A DNA stretch of 53,371 nucleotides, taken from assembly GCA_963575745.1 (NCBI GenBank), contig CAUYUJ010006474.1, positions 1-53,371 on the forward strand. The letters are read 5' to 3'. The position numbers were made by a program, and so were the translations under genes. The stretch's first letter is position 1. Each line of letters starts with the position of its first letter. Under the pieces are notes generated by a model. That model had not been told where the DNA came from, searched no databases, and was given only the letters and a program-made list of their open reading frames with translations. The stretch comes from Prorocentrum cordatum. Taxonomy: Eukaryota; Sar; Dinophyceae; Prorocentrales; Prorocentraceae. This document shows positions 38,911 to 49,140 of this stretch, in pieces.

Positions 38911-39255
38911 GGAGCGAGCCGCGGCGCGAGGGGCCCGCCCGCCCCCGGCGGTCCAGGGCCCGCGGCGCCCCCCCGCGCCCCGCCTGCGAGCCCCCCCCCG
39001 CGGCGCAGGCGCGCGCGGTGGCCGAGAGGAGCGCGCCGGCCGTCGTGCTCCGGGCGCTGCCCGAGCCGAAGCCCAACGAGGATCGGCACGAACGAGGTTG
39101 AGAGGAGGGAAGGGCACCCATGCCTCTACCCTTCCCTCGCTTTCTCCTTTTCGGGCCTCCTGGGAGGCCCTCGTCGCCACCGCTGGATTCGCCTCGAAGG
39201 TTCTGGTCAGAACGCACCCCGGCAGAGGTCTGGGGAGTAGCGGTATCGGTACCTT

Positions 39256-39474
39256 TTTGGTTTCCCCAGAGATGGGCACGGAGAGAACGGGTACAGTGCC
39301 CAAGCGCAGTTCTTGTTTGTTGTGACCAGGGCTCGCTGTCCGCGCCGCCGCGGCCTGTCTGTGTCCATTTGGGGCAGGAGGCCGCCTGCCCAAGAGCGGC
39401 CGCAGTTGGCTTGGGACAGGACTTGCTGCTGGGCATTGTGCCCTTTTTTGCCGTACCCGTTCCGGGCTTCCAAA
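39256..39474. mobile_element. Foldback family E, copy E3
   Basis: GATGGGCACGGAGAGAACGG at left, complementary to GCCGTACCCGTTCCGGGC at right; shared CGCTGTCCGCGCCGC core. Confidence 0.75.
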
Positions 39475-39555
39475 GAGGAGATGTTGCCGGTGGACCTCAA
39501 CCGCACGTCCCTGTACTGGGGCCTGCTCACCATCCGGAGGAAGAGAAGACTCGAG

Positions 39556-39744
39556 GAACAAAACAACTGCATAAGTATAAACTTTTGGCGCTCCGCGCGG
39601 ATTTCTCGGATCCGCGCTGGGCCCCCCCCCGCGGCGCCTCCGGCGCCGCCCCTGGCGCGCTCCGCGTGCCAGGAAGGGGGGTCCGGCGCAGATCCAAGAA
39701 AATCGGCGCGGAGCGCCAGAAGTTTATGTTTATGCCGTTTTTGC
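39556..39744. mobile_element. Foldback family F, copy F3
   Basis: Arms share GCATAA..TATAAACTTTTGGCG and CGCTCCGCGCGGATTT with their complements at the right end (GCGCCAGAAGTTTATGTTTA). Confidence 0.8.
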
Positions 39745-40111
39745 TACGACTGGAAGAGAAGACTGCACGGGCATACTCCGATGGGGGAAGAGGTACCCCT
39801 TACCGCTGTATGCCCTTCTCTCGAGGTGTCTCCTGCTCGGGCCTCCTGGGAGGGGAGGCCCTCGGTCGCCACCGCCAAAACTCTCCTCGCACGTCTGGTC
39901 AGAACGCTCCCCTGGGGAGATCCGGGGCCTGCTCACCATCTGGAGGAAGCGAAGGCTGCATGACTTAACCCCAGCACTCCGCTCAAAGTTGCTCCCCAGA
40001 CCCCTCCTCTTGCCGATCCATCGGCCATGCATCGCCGATCTATCGGGAACCTTTCGCCGACCTATCGGCCAGGCCTCGCCGATTCTGCTGGCCATGCTCC
40101 AGGCCTCGTAG

Positions 40112-40374
40112 GTGGGGTCCGAGTAGATGGGGTCGGAGGATCGCGCCGCATCGACGATGCGGCTCGATGTGGAGCCCGTGTTTCCCGATCGCGCCGCATC
40201 GACGATGCGGCTCGATGTGGAGCCCGTGTTTCCCACGGCGACGTCGCCGATGCATCGCCGACGTCGCCAGTGCGTCGCCGATGCATCGCCGATACATCGG
40301 CAATGCATCGCCGATGTATCGGTGATGCCTCGAGATCCTCCGACCCCCTCTACTCGGACCCCATCTAGGAGGCC
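40112..40374. mobile_element. Foldback family C, copy C5
   Basis: Ends GGCCTCGTAGGTGGGGTCCG and GGACCCCATCTAGGAGGCC. It carries an internal 48-bp tandem duplication (40139-40186 and 40187-40234) and GATGCATCGCCGATACATCG-type palindromes. Confidence 0.85.
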
Positions 40375-40470
40375 TCTACATGCATCGCCGATCTTTCGGA
40401 TACCTATCGCCGATCGATCGGCCATGCATCCGCGATTCGAGGTCGATGCCCAGACATCCGAAGTCGAGAT

Positions 40471-40800
40471 TTTGTTGCACTACGGGTTCCTCAGAAGTCC
40501 CATCCCAACCCCTCTCCCCAGGGCCAGCGGTCCATCCCGAGTCGTTCTTCGACGGTCCCAAGGCCCAGCGAGGGCCCGAGGTGGCCAAAAATTATGAAAC
40601 AACTCCCGCCCTGATTGTTTTTTCAACGCGATCATGTCCACAAAGCCTCCCTCGTCTTCGCCCAGCGCAGCTCCGGTCACAGTTGATCCCCCGAGCCCCT
40701 CCCGGGGTGCATGCGGACTGTGTTCCGAGGCGGACTTGGCTGTGGCGACGAGAGGCCCTTTGAGCGCCCCAGAGAGGACGAACAGTACCAGCGCCACAGG
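40471..40800 (+). repeat. Repeat I, copy I1 (possible decayed coding sequence)
   Basis: About 330 bp, similar to 43058-43375 and partly to 29505-29655. Two frames look protein-like when copies are compared: HPESFFDGP.AQRG in one, and MS.KPPSSS...ACGLCSEAD in another further downstream. Many differences fall at third codon positions. No family is recognised and no complete gene can be built. Confidence 0.5.
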
Positions 40801-41070
40801 GAGGGAGGGCCGCTGGTGTGTGGACTGGCCCTCCTCCGACCCCAGTCTTCCCTGTCCTTTCACGACAGGCCCGCGTCGTGCCGAGCATCGACCGGCGGCG
40901 ACGCCGGAGTTTACTGTTCAACGCTGCGGGCGGCCCAGATCCGACGTTTCGGAAGCGGCCGACCGCAGTCGGGAAGCAGCGCCGATGTCAGCACGACGCG
41001 AGCCTGCCGTAAACTTTCAGAGGGCCGCGCGGAGTTCTCGGGTCGGGCTTGGAGGCCTAGGAGTGTCTGC

Positions 41071-41238
41071 AGGAAAAGGAACACACACAGAGACACAATT
41101 AACCGTCGACTCCCAGGAAGATCTGGGAACATGTGGGAAGTGGGGGGGGGGAAGACAGAAGCCCAGAACATATAGGAAAGTATGGGGAATCCTGTTAATC
41201 GTGCCTAGTTAGTTGTGTGTGTGTCCCAGGGCCCCTTC
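41071..41238 (+). repeat. Dispersed repeat H, copy H2
   Basis: AACACACACAGAGACACAAT then TAACCGTCGACTCCCAGGAA; ends GTGTCCCAGGGCCCCTTCC. Confidence 0.75.
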
Positions 41239-41694
41239 CGTCGGAGGCCTGGGAGTGGCTGGTACCTCGGCGGCTGCCTCTCCACCGAGGGAGAGGCGCT
41301 CCCGACCTCGGCAGCGGTGGGGAGATTCGGGCTCTTCGCTGGTGGCCGCAGGGAGAGCACCACCCGCGCCAACATCGGGGCTCGTGCCCCCCCCCCCCAG
41401 CTGGGAGCCCCCCCCCCCGTGCTGCTGTGGGTGCCGCTTCCCTTCCAGCCCCCCCCCAGCAGGGCGGCACCCCCCAGCGGGGAGGCACCCCCCCGCAGGG
41501 AGGCACCCCCCCGTGCTGGTGTGCGTGCCGACTCCCTGCCCCCCCACACGGATTCCCTCCTGGGCGGCGCGGCGGCGCCATCCCCCTCTGGGCGCGCTCC
41601 GCGCGGGGGGAGGGGGGGTGGCTTGCGGCGCGGGCCAAAGAGTCCAGCGCAGAGCTCCGAAAGCGAACGCTTGGGACCCTGAGCTCCCCCTCCT

Positions 41695-41950
41695 CCAACT
41701 CCTCCTCCTCCTCCATCCTCCTCCTCCTCCTCCTCCTCCTCCTCCTCCTCCTCCTCCTCCTCCTCCTCCTCCTCCTCCTCCTCCTCGTCCTCCCCCCCCA
41801 CCCTCCTCCTCCTCTCCTCCTCCCCCCTCTCCTTCTCCTCTCACTCCTCCTCCTCCACTGCCTCCTCTCCTCCTCCTCCTCCTCCTCCTCCTCCTCCACT
41901 GCCTTTTCCTCATTCTCCTGCTCCTCCTCCTCCTCCTCCTCCTCCTCCAA
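41695..41950 (+). repeat. (TCC)n microsatellite
   Basis: About 255 bp of CTCCTCCTC, with CCC and CACTGCC interruptions. Confidence 0.95.
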
Positions 41951-42195
41951 ATGCCGCATCGAGAGCAATCGCGAACTAGGCCCCAGGGCCCCCTCGCTCT
42001 GCGGCGTGCTCCGAGCCGGATCGGCCCGCGATGGACCCCTGGGGCCCAGAGCCGGGCGATGGCCTCCGGGCCCGACAGAGTGGAGGCGCCGGCATCGCGG
42101 GGCGTGGCTTCTCATTCCTCCCGCCGTCTGCATCCTGTCCGTGCTCTTCTCCAGCTACCTGTTCAACTGAGCTCGGGCAGCGGTCAGCGGCAGAT

Positions 42196-42455
42196 GCTCG
42201 CACGGGGGGGGAAGGATGCATCCGAGGGGGGGTGACGGTCGCAGGGGGGACGGACGCATGGGGGGATGGGCGCAGGGGGGATGCGCGCAGGGGGGATGGG
42301 CGCGGGGGGGGGGGATGATGCATCCGGGCGGGATGGACTCAGGGGGGGATGGACGCATGGGGGGGGATGGTCGCAGGGGGGATCGTCGCAGGGGGATGGT
42401 CGCAGGGGGGGATGCATCGGGGGGGATGGGCGCAGGGGGGGGTGCATCGACCACC
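42196..42455 (+). repeat. GGGGGGATGGNCGCA minisatellite
   Basis: About 15-18-bp units of poly-G followed by ATGGNCGCA or ATGCATC. The regular G-runs could form G-quadruplexes on the plus strand. Confidence 0.85.
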
Positions 42456-42549
42456 GATCGCCCGCTCGTCACCGGCCGGGGCCCGACGGCCCGCCCCGCG
42501 CAGGAGCGCGCGGGCCCGCCCTCGGGGCCCCGTCGCCGATCTGTCTCGG

Positions 42550-42763
42550 GGGGGGAAAAACACACAGACACAATGAATCGTCGACTCCCAGGAAAATACG
42601 GGAAAATATTGGAAGTAGGGGGGAACACAGGAACCCAGAAAATATAGGAATATATGGGGAATCCTGTATGGGAAAATATGTAGAACAAAACACAGAAAAT
42701 ATGGGGAAATATGGGGAACATTTTCATTTGTGTGTATTTGTTCGTGTGTCCTGGGGCCCCTTC
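42550..42763 (+). repeat. Dispersed repeat H, copy H3
   Basis: Longer than the others because the AAAATATGGGGAA motif is repeated internally. Ends GTGTGTCCTGGGGCCCC. Confidence 0.75.
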
Positions 42764-42821
42764 ACTATCGGCCACGCCTCGCATGCTTCGGGTCGATGTT
42801 CAGACATGCGATGCCCAGGCC

Positions 42822-42983
42822 TCGAGGGGCCCAGGGACACGCCACATAAACATGCACAAAGCCTAGGATTTTCCCCTATTTTCCCATAGACTCTGGGATT
42901 CCGTCTTCCCCCCCTTCCCATGTTGTCCCATCCTTTCCTGGGAGTCGACGATGAATTGTGTCTGCGTGTTTCTTTCTTCCCCA
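42822..42983 (-). repeat. Dispersed repeat H, copy H4 (inverted)
   Basis: Same family in the opposite orientation, only about 58 bp from H3. The pair forms an inverted repeat of about 430 bp. Confidence 0.75.
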
Positions 42984-43057
42984 CCTGAAGACCTCCAACG
43001 TCTTGTTTTTGTCGCACCTCGACCCCCAGAGGTCTGGGCCTCTTCCCCGGGACCGGT

Positions 43058-43375
43058 CTTTTTCAATACGGGGTCCCCCAGAAGTTTCGACCTTTCCCTC
43101 AGGGCCAGGGTTTCATCCCGAGTCGTTGTTCGACGGTCCCGAGGCCCAGCGAAGGCCCCCGGAGGTCGAACAGTACGACGCACCTCCCGACGTGGTTGTT
43201 TTTTTGTCAAGGCGATCATGTCTGGGAAGCCGCCCTCGTCTTCTGCCCAGCATACCTCCGCTCAAAGTGTATCCCCGGACCCACCCTGGGGTGCATGCGG
43301 ACTGTGTTCCGAGGCGGACCCAGCTGTGTCGACGAGAGGCCCCAGAGAGGACGAACAGCTCCACAGGATCTCAGG
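43058..43375 (+). repeat. Repeat I, copy I2 (possible decayed coding sequence)
   Basis: Best second copy of I1. It contains HPESLFDGPEAQRR in one frame and MSGKPPSSS...ACGLCSEAD in another. GGGGTGCATGCGGACTGTGT is identical in I1 and I2. Confidence 0.5.
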
Positions 43376-43696
43376 GTGTGTCGCTTTATTCCTCTTCCTC
43401 GTCGTCCTTCTCCTCTTCCTCCTCTTCTTCCTTCTCTCACTCCTTCAGGATCATGAGTGGTGAGGGAGTCTCAGTCAACACGCCCGGCTCGCCCTTTCGA
43501 CCGGCCTCCCTCGGGCTGCGACAGCGGGGACAGAATCCCGCGCGGGCGATAATAAAAAATACCTCCTTGAGGCTCTCTATTATCCGTAAGGGCTTCGCCC
43601 CATGCCGCCGGCCCCCTAATGGGAGATGCAAAAGCTAAATCATGAGGTCTGGGCGCCGCCGTTAAGCAGTGTCGGAACCTGTTTGTTTTTCTAACC

Positions 43697-44670
43697 TGAC
43701 CCCGCCGATTTGCGTAAGGGGTGATACCGAATTTTACAAATGTGGCACATCCCATGTGTTTTTGCACCCTGACCCCGCCGATCTGCGTGAGGGGTGCCGC
43801 CGAATTTCAGACATGTGGGACAACCCCTGTGTTTTTGGACCCTGACCCTGCGTTTTGCGTGAGGGGTGCGTCCGAATTTGAGAAATGTGGGACAACCCTT
43901 TATTTTTGGACTGAGCCCACCGATCTGCATGAGGGGTGACACGGAATTTCAGAAATGTGGCACAACCCTTGTGTTTTTGCACCCTGACCCCGCCGATCTG
44001 CATGAGGGGTGACATCGACTTTCAGGAATGTGGCACGTCCCATGTGTTTTTGGACCCTGACCCCGCCGATCTGCGTGAGGGGTGCCACCGAATGTCAGAA
44101 ATGTGGCAAACCCATGTGTTTTTGGACCCTGCCCCCGCCGTTTTGAGTGACGGGTGCCGCCGGATTTCAAACATGTGGCGCATCTTTCTGTTGTTGGACC
44201 CTGACCCCGCCGATTTGCGTGAGGGGTGCCACCGAATGTCAGAAATGTGGCAAACCCATGTGTTTTTCGACCCTGCCCCCGCCGTTTTGCGTGACGGGTG
44301 CCGCCGGTTTTCAAACATGTGGCGCATCTTTCTGTTTTCGGACCCTGACCCCGCCGATTTGCGTGAGGGGTGCCGCCACATTTTAGTAATGTGGCAAACC
44401 CATGTGTTTTTGGACCCTAACCCCGCCGAGTTGCGTGAAGGTTTCCACCGAATTTGAGAAATGTGGCACAACCCTCGTGTTTTTTGGACCCTGACCCCGC
44501 CGATCAGTGTAAGGGGTGCCACCGAGTTTCAGAAATGTGGCAAATCCCATATGTCGTTTGGCCCTGACCCTGCCGATCTGCGTGAAGGGTGCCTCTGAAG
44601 TTGAAAAATGTTGCAAATCCCCTGTGTTTTTGGACCCTGACCTTACGGATCTGGGTGAGGGGTGTCAATT
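43697..44670. repeat. 72-bp satellite array, about 14 units
   Basis: Units start CTGACCCCGCCGAT at 43697, 43769, 43842, 43911, 43984, 44057, 44129, 44201, 44273, 44345, 44417, 44491, 44564 and 44637; spacing 69-74, mostly 72-73. From 44057 to 44345 two unit types alternate (CTGACC.../GTCAGAAATG and CTGCCC.../TTTCAAACATG), giving a 144-bp higher-order repeat. Because 72 is a multiple of three, 24-residue repeats stay open on both strands (for example DPDPADLREGCHRMSEMWQT on the plus strand at 43936-44457). Confidence 0.93.
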
Positions 44671-44999
44671 TTTACCCCCCCAGAAGTTGTGAGAACCTTT
44701 CCAGGGCGTGGTAGTTCTGCTGGTTTGGGCTCCCCCCCCCCTTCGCGCGCTCATCAACAAGGAACAGTAAGCAGCAATAATCATAATTGGAACAGTGGAA
44801 GCTGGAAGCTGCAACTGGTACAGTGAGCAGCACACTCCCGGCCTACAGCCTGGTGGCCCCACAAGGGGGCCGGCGGATTTGTATCCCCGTTCAAGAAGAT
44901 TTAAGTGTGGAGAGGGGTTCGGAGGCCGAACTTGATAATCCACGGGGCAAGTTGCGAATCGGAGTTGCTATCATTTCATGTTGACTAGCAACTAGCAAC
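44671..44999. other. Unassigned sequence before the possible exon
   Basis: About 330 bp of ordinary composition; no supportable start or domain. It ends in CTAGCAACTAGCAAC, which could contain a splice acceptor. Confidence 0.4.
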
Positions 45000-45353
45000 G
45001 TGGCCAAGGCCAAGGCCAAGCACAAGTCCAAGCCCTGCAAAGACCCCACGGCGGCCGAGCCGAAGTTTGCCACCTTCGATGAGGCAAGCGCTGCCGCCCA
45101 AGCGTGCACCAAGTGCTTCTTCCCCTGCAAGGACGGTTCCAAAGGGCGCCGCGCCTGCATGGGGGAATGGTTCGAAGTCCAGCGCAAGAGAGGCTTCTTA
45201 GCCAGAACGGCCAAGGACGTCTCCTTGCGCTGGCAAGTTGTAGGCGCCGAGGTGTCTCGAGTCAGTCTTGTGCCGAGCGCCTGCAGGCAACTTAACTTGT
45301 CTAGCCGCGAGCCGAGAGATCTCTCGAGTCAGTCTTGTGCCGAGCGCCCATGA
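45000..45353 (+). CDS. Possible exon of an unknown protein (weak)
   Basis: 117 codons starting at GTG 45000. An in-frame TGA lies 18 nt upstream, and an AG acceptor-like ACTAG lies just before. The peptide begins AKAKAKHKSKPCKDPTAAEP and has a Cys cluster (ACTKCFFPCKDG..GRRACMGEWFE). The first about 75 residues look more protein-like than other frames here. The end is repetitive because a 27-bp direct repeat is translated twice. I recognise no family. If real, it would be an internal or terminal exon, not a whole gene. Confidence 0.25.
   Translation: MAKAKAKHKSKPCKDPTAAEPKFATFDEASAAAQACTKCFFPCKDGSKGRRACMGEWFEVQRKRGFLARTAKDVSLRWQVVGAEVSRVSLVPSACRQLNLSSREPRDLSSQSCAERP
45255..45348 (+). repeat. 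27-bp perfect direct repeat, two copies
   Basis: TCTCGAGTCAGTCTTGTGCC followed by GAGCGCC occurs at 45255-45281 and 45322-45348. Confidence 0.9.
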
Positions 45354-45429
45354 TCACCATCATCATTATCATCGCCATCATCTTCATCATAGAGAGAGCG
45401 TGATCCACCGCCGCTTTACTGTGGAAAAT

Positions 45430-46610
45430 TGCCAACCTTTTCCTCCGGAGCCCGGGGTCTCCCGACCGCCCCCCTCCGAAATACCCCCCCCCGGGGGAGG
45501 CTCAGCCCGGAACCCCTCCCACCCCCCCCCCCCCTCCCTCCCGCAAAACCCCCCCCCTCCCCTAAAACACCCCCCCCCCCCCCCCCCCCTCCCTTCGAAA
45601 ATGGTGGGGGGGGTGGTGGGGGGGGGGGGGGGGTCACTTACCACTACCGGTTCGAACCCCCCCCCCTCCGGATCCGGAAAACCGGGGGGGGCCACTGCCG
45701 GTTGGCCCCCCCCCCCCCCTCGAAAACCGGAGGGGGGTCACTACCGGTTCGACCCCCCCCCCACCCCCACGCACCGCCAGCAAACGACTCCCGGTCCCTA
45801 CCACCGCTCGCATCACATCCCCCACTGTTGTTCCCAGCACCACTGTCCTCACCACCACTGTCCCCGCTGGTTCCACCACCGTCCCTATTGTCCCCACCAG
45901 TGCCCCCACCACTGTCGCACTGTCCCCACTGTTTCCACAACTGTTCCCACCACGGTTCCACTCTCCCCACTGTCTCCACGGACCCAACCACTGCTTATCC
46001 CCATTGTCCCCACTGTCCCACTGACTCCTCCGCTGTCCCACTGAGCTGTCCCACTGTTTCCACCACTGTCCCCACTGTCCCCACCACTGTCCCCACTGTA
46101 CCTCTGTCCCATTGTCCCACCGCCGTCCTCGCCACCGCCTTTACCAGTGTCTCCACCAACATTGTACCCTCCACTGTCCCAGTGTTTCCACCTCATTCCC
46201 ACTGTCCCCACACCACTGTCCCCACCACCACCGTTCCCACCCACCACTGTCCACTGTCCCCCCTGTTCCCACCATTGTCCCCACCACTGTCCCCACCACT
46301 ACCGTCCCCACCACTGTCCCACTGTCCCCCCACTGTCCCCACCACTGCCCCGCTGCCCCCTCACCACTGCCCCCACCAACACCGTCCCCACCACTGTCCG
46401 CACCCCCACTCGGTTTTCGAGGGGGGGGGGGGGTCGAACCGGTAGTGACCCCCCCCCCTTTCATGATGAGCTGGGGGGGGGGGGGGAGGGGTTCGAACGC
46501 GGTAGTGACCCCCCCCGGTTTCTTACGAGGGGGGGGGGGGGGGGGGGGAGGGGTTCGAACCGGTAGTGACCCCCCCCGGTTTTCCGCCAGCAGCGGTAGA
46601 ACACGCTCTT
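45430..46610. repeat. 1.2-kb foldback with poly-C/poly-G arms around a CCACTGTCCC satellite
   Basis: Left arm (about 45600-45770) has GGGGGGTCACTACCGGTTCGA followed by long C-runs. Right arm (about 46400-46590) has the complement, GGGTCGAACCGGTAGTGACC, three times. Between them (about 45830-46400) are degenerate 9-12-bp units of CCCCACTGTCCCCACCACTG. Confidence 0.8.
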
Positions 46611-46734
46611 TCTCATCATAAAGTCACCTTCCCGGGGAAAATCGTTGATTATCCCCGCCAGACCCCCGAACTTTGGCATCCCCCGGGTATTTTTATCGTC
46701 CGTGGTCGGTTACTTATGAAAAAGGCAAGGAACG

Positions 46735-46960
46735 GGGGGGGGGCAGGAGGGGGGGGATGAGGGAGGAGGCGGGGGGGGAGGGAGGAACGCGGTTGAAGGA
46801 GGGAGGGGGGGGAGGGAATAATGGAGGGCGGAGGGAGGGAGGGAGGCAAGTGGAGGGAGGGATGGGGGAGGGGGAAGAGGAGGGCGGGAGGCGGGGGACG
46901 AGGGGGGGGGAGGGTTGGACGTGGAGGAGGGAGGGAGGTTGGTTGGTTGGTTGGTTGGTG
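46735..46960 (+). repeat. G-rich purine tract
   Basis: GGGAGG/GGGGGG repeats ending in (GGTTGGTT)n at about 46939-46960. Confidence 0.85.
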
Positions 46961-49019
46961 GTGTTCCCGTTTAGCGGCATTCGGAAGCTTCGGACGCAGC
47001 TCCCTTCAAGCATCGCGCCACGGCCGGGGGGGGCTGGGAAGCGTCCGTGCTGTGACGGCCCTGTAAGCCGAGCCGCCAGCGCTGGAGGGGACGAAAAGGG
47101 AGCTGTCGGAGCTCCGGCGGCGGACATGGAGCCCGGAGAAACAAGGAACTTCGGGCCCCGCAGCCGAAGGGCCCACAGGCAGGCCCCAAGAGAACCAGGC
47201 CAGAGCCACAACCCTTGCCGAAAAACCGCCCCGACGGACTCCGACGATGCACCCCCGGCCAGGCGCGAAAGGGGAGAGGCAATTCGGGGACTCCCCGCGG
47301 GGCGGCGGGGGCCGGGCAGAGGGGGATCCTGCCCGGGGCTCGTCCGATCCCTCGTACGCTGCCATGTCGACGCACGACGCAAGTGCGGGACGGCGACAGG
47401 AAGGGGGAGAGGAAACCACCCCTGAAGAGAGGACTCCTGGGAACCCAGGCGGGGGGGAGGAGGGCAGGTATGAACTGTTCCCTGCGGCCGCCCAGAAACG
47501 ATCCGCCTCCGTCTCGACATACAGCGCCAGCAGGGCCGCCTGCGCGTAGGACCTGCGGCATCCGTCGGGCCTGCGGAAAAAGGACCGCTGCAGCCGCCGC
47601 CTCCGCGGAGGAAGGGGCCACGCCTTTTTGGGCTTCCCTGAAGGAGCGCCAGGGGAGCTCCAAACGAAAACGCAACCCGAGGACGGCACTTGGGATTCAG
47701 GGTCCAAGGAAAGACCCCCAAGCCCGAGGGAACTTCCGCGAACCAGCGACGGCGAAGGCCAGCCCCATCCCCCTCCACGCGACACATCGGCCACGCCGCC
47801 AGGACGAGGGGACGACAGCACAGGAGCGGCCTGGAGAGCAGGCCCGGACAGGGAAACGCCAGCTGCCCCGGAGCACCGGCCACGCGGCGGTCACCACCCA
47901 TCGTCCCCGCCGACGGCCTCCACGGAAAGCCCCGCCGGCCGAATCCGCGCATCCGCAGCAGCGAAGGCAACGCCGATCAGCGGCGACGACGACGACGATG
48001 AGGATGTCGACGACGACAAAGACGAGGACGCGGACGAAAACGTCGAAGACGACGACGACAACGACGACGAGGACCCACGGCGGCGGCAGCGACGACGACG
48101 ACCAGGACGGCGACGCGACGACGACGTCTGCGGCGCGGCGGAAGCGACGACAGCACAAGCAGCGACGACGGCCGCGGCAGCAGCGGCAGAGCGGTGACAG
48201 GGACCGGCGACGACCGACGAAGGCGACGCCGGGAGTGGCAGGCAGCTGCGCCCGCTCGCCATTGAAGGGGGGGGCGCGATCTGACCGCCGCAATGGGCGC
48301 AACAAAGACGACAGGGGAGCGGGGCTTCCGCCCCCGACACCGACCAGACCCACCCGACCCGGCCCCGCACCGGGTGTACGGGGAAAGGGGGAGGGAGGGA
48401 TGGGAGTGCGGGGGGGGGGACTGAGCCAGAGCACCATCCAGAACTTGCAGCGTCACCTCCCCGCGGCTCAGAGAGACCCTTGGGACGAAGGCCGGTGGCC
48501 CACGGCGCACTGGGTCGACCCCAGGCCCCATCCCCAAAGCCAGGCCCGCCGCCCGCAAGCCTCCCGCCCGACCTCCGAGCCCGCTGCCGAGAACACCCGG
48601 CCCTGGCTTCTGACACCGGCCACAAACGCGGGGAGACGCTGCACCTCGATCGCCTCCCGGCCATGCCGCGCGGGCTAGGACCAGCCGCAGAGGGAACGCG
48701 GGGAGGAGGACGGAAGACCAGAGAGACGGGCAGGGACGGGATGGGGCAACGCCCCTCCCGTCCACGCCCGTGGAGAGGGGGGAGGGAGGAAGGAAAGTGA
48801 TGGGAGGGAGGGAGGAGGGCGAGGAGGGGGGGCCGCCGTTTTTTTGTTTGGAGGCAGGGCTTTCTTTAACCCGCGGGAGGGCGCGCGCCGCGCGGGCGCG
48901 CGCGCGCGGCGAGGCGCGGGAGCGGCAGGTCGCGGCTCCGCGGCGAAAGCGAGGGAGCGGCTTCTCGACCCCTCGGCCCTGCCGCCCGCGTTTTGTTCGG
49001 GGCGCGGCCCCCCCTCTCG
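46961..49019. other. GC-rich unassigned region
   Basis: Long open frames exist on both strands, as expected at this GC content, but all have Arg/Pro/Gly/Ala-rich sequence without domains. They also overlap each other. Confidence 0.45.
47975..48145 (+). repeat. (GAC)n-rich tract
   Basis: GACGACGACGACGATGAGGA-type repeat; Asp-rich in one frame. Similar in kind to 18291-18520. Confidence 0.85.
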
Positions 49020-49105
49020 ATCTCCCCCCCTCGCAGGCCGCCTGCCCCCGCCCCCCCCCCCCTCCCCCTCCCCCCCCCCCCACCCCCCCCCCCCCCCCCC
49101 ACCCC

Positions 49106-49140
<35 letters not shown>

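Noticed and set aside
43697-44670. CRISPR array
   Set aside because: Units are contiguous 72-bp repeats without unique spacers, and no cas genes are present.
46714-48678. Overlapping frames of 418 and 487 codons on opposite strands
   Set aside because: High GC makes stop codons rare. Both frames have Arg/Pro/Gly-biased sequence without motifs, and each could be the shadow of the other.
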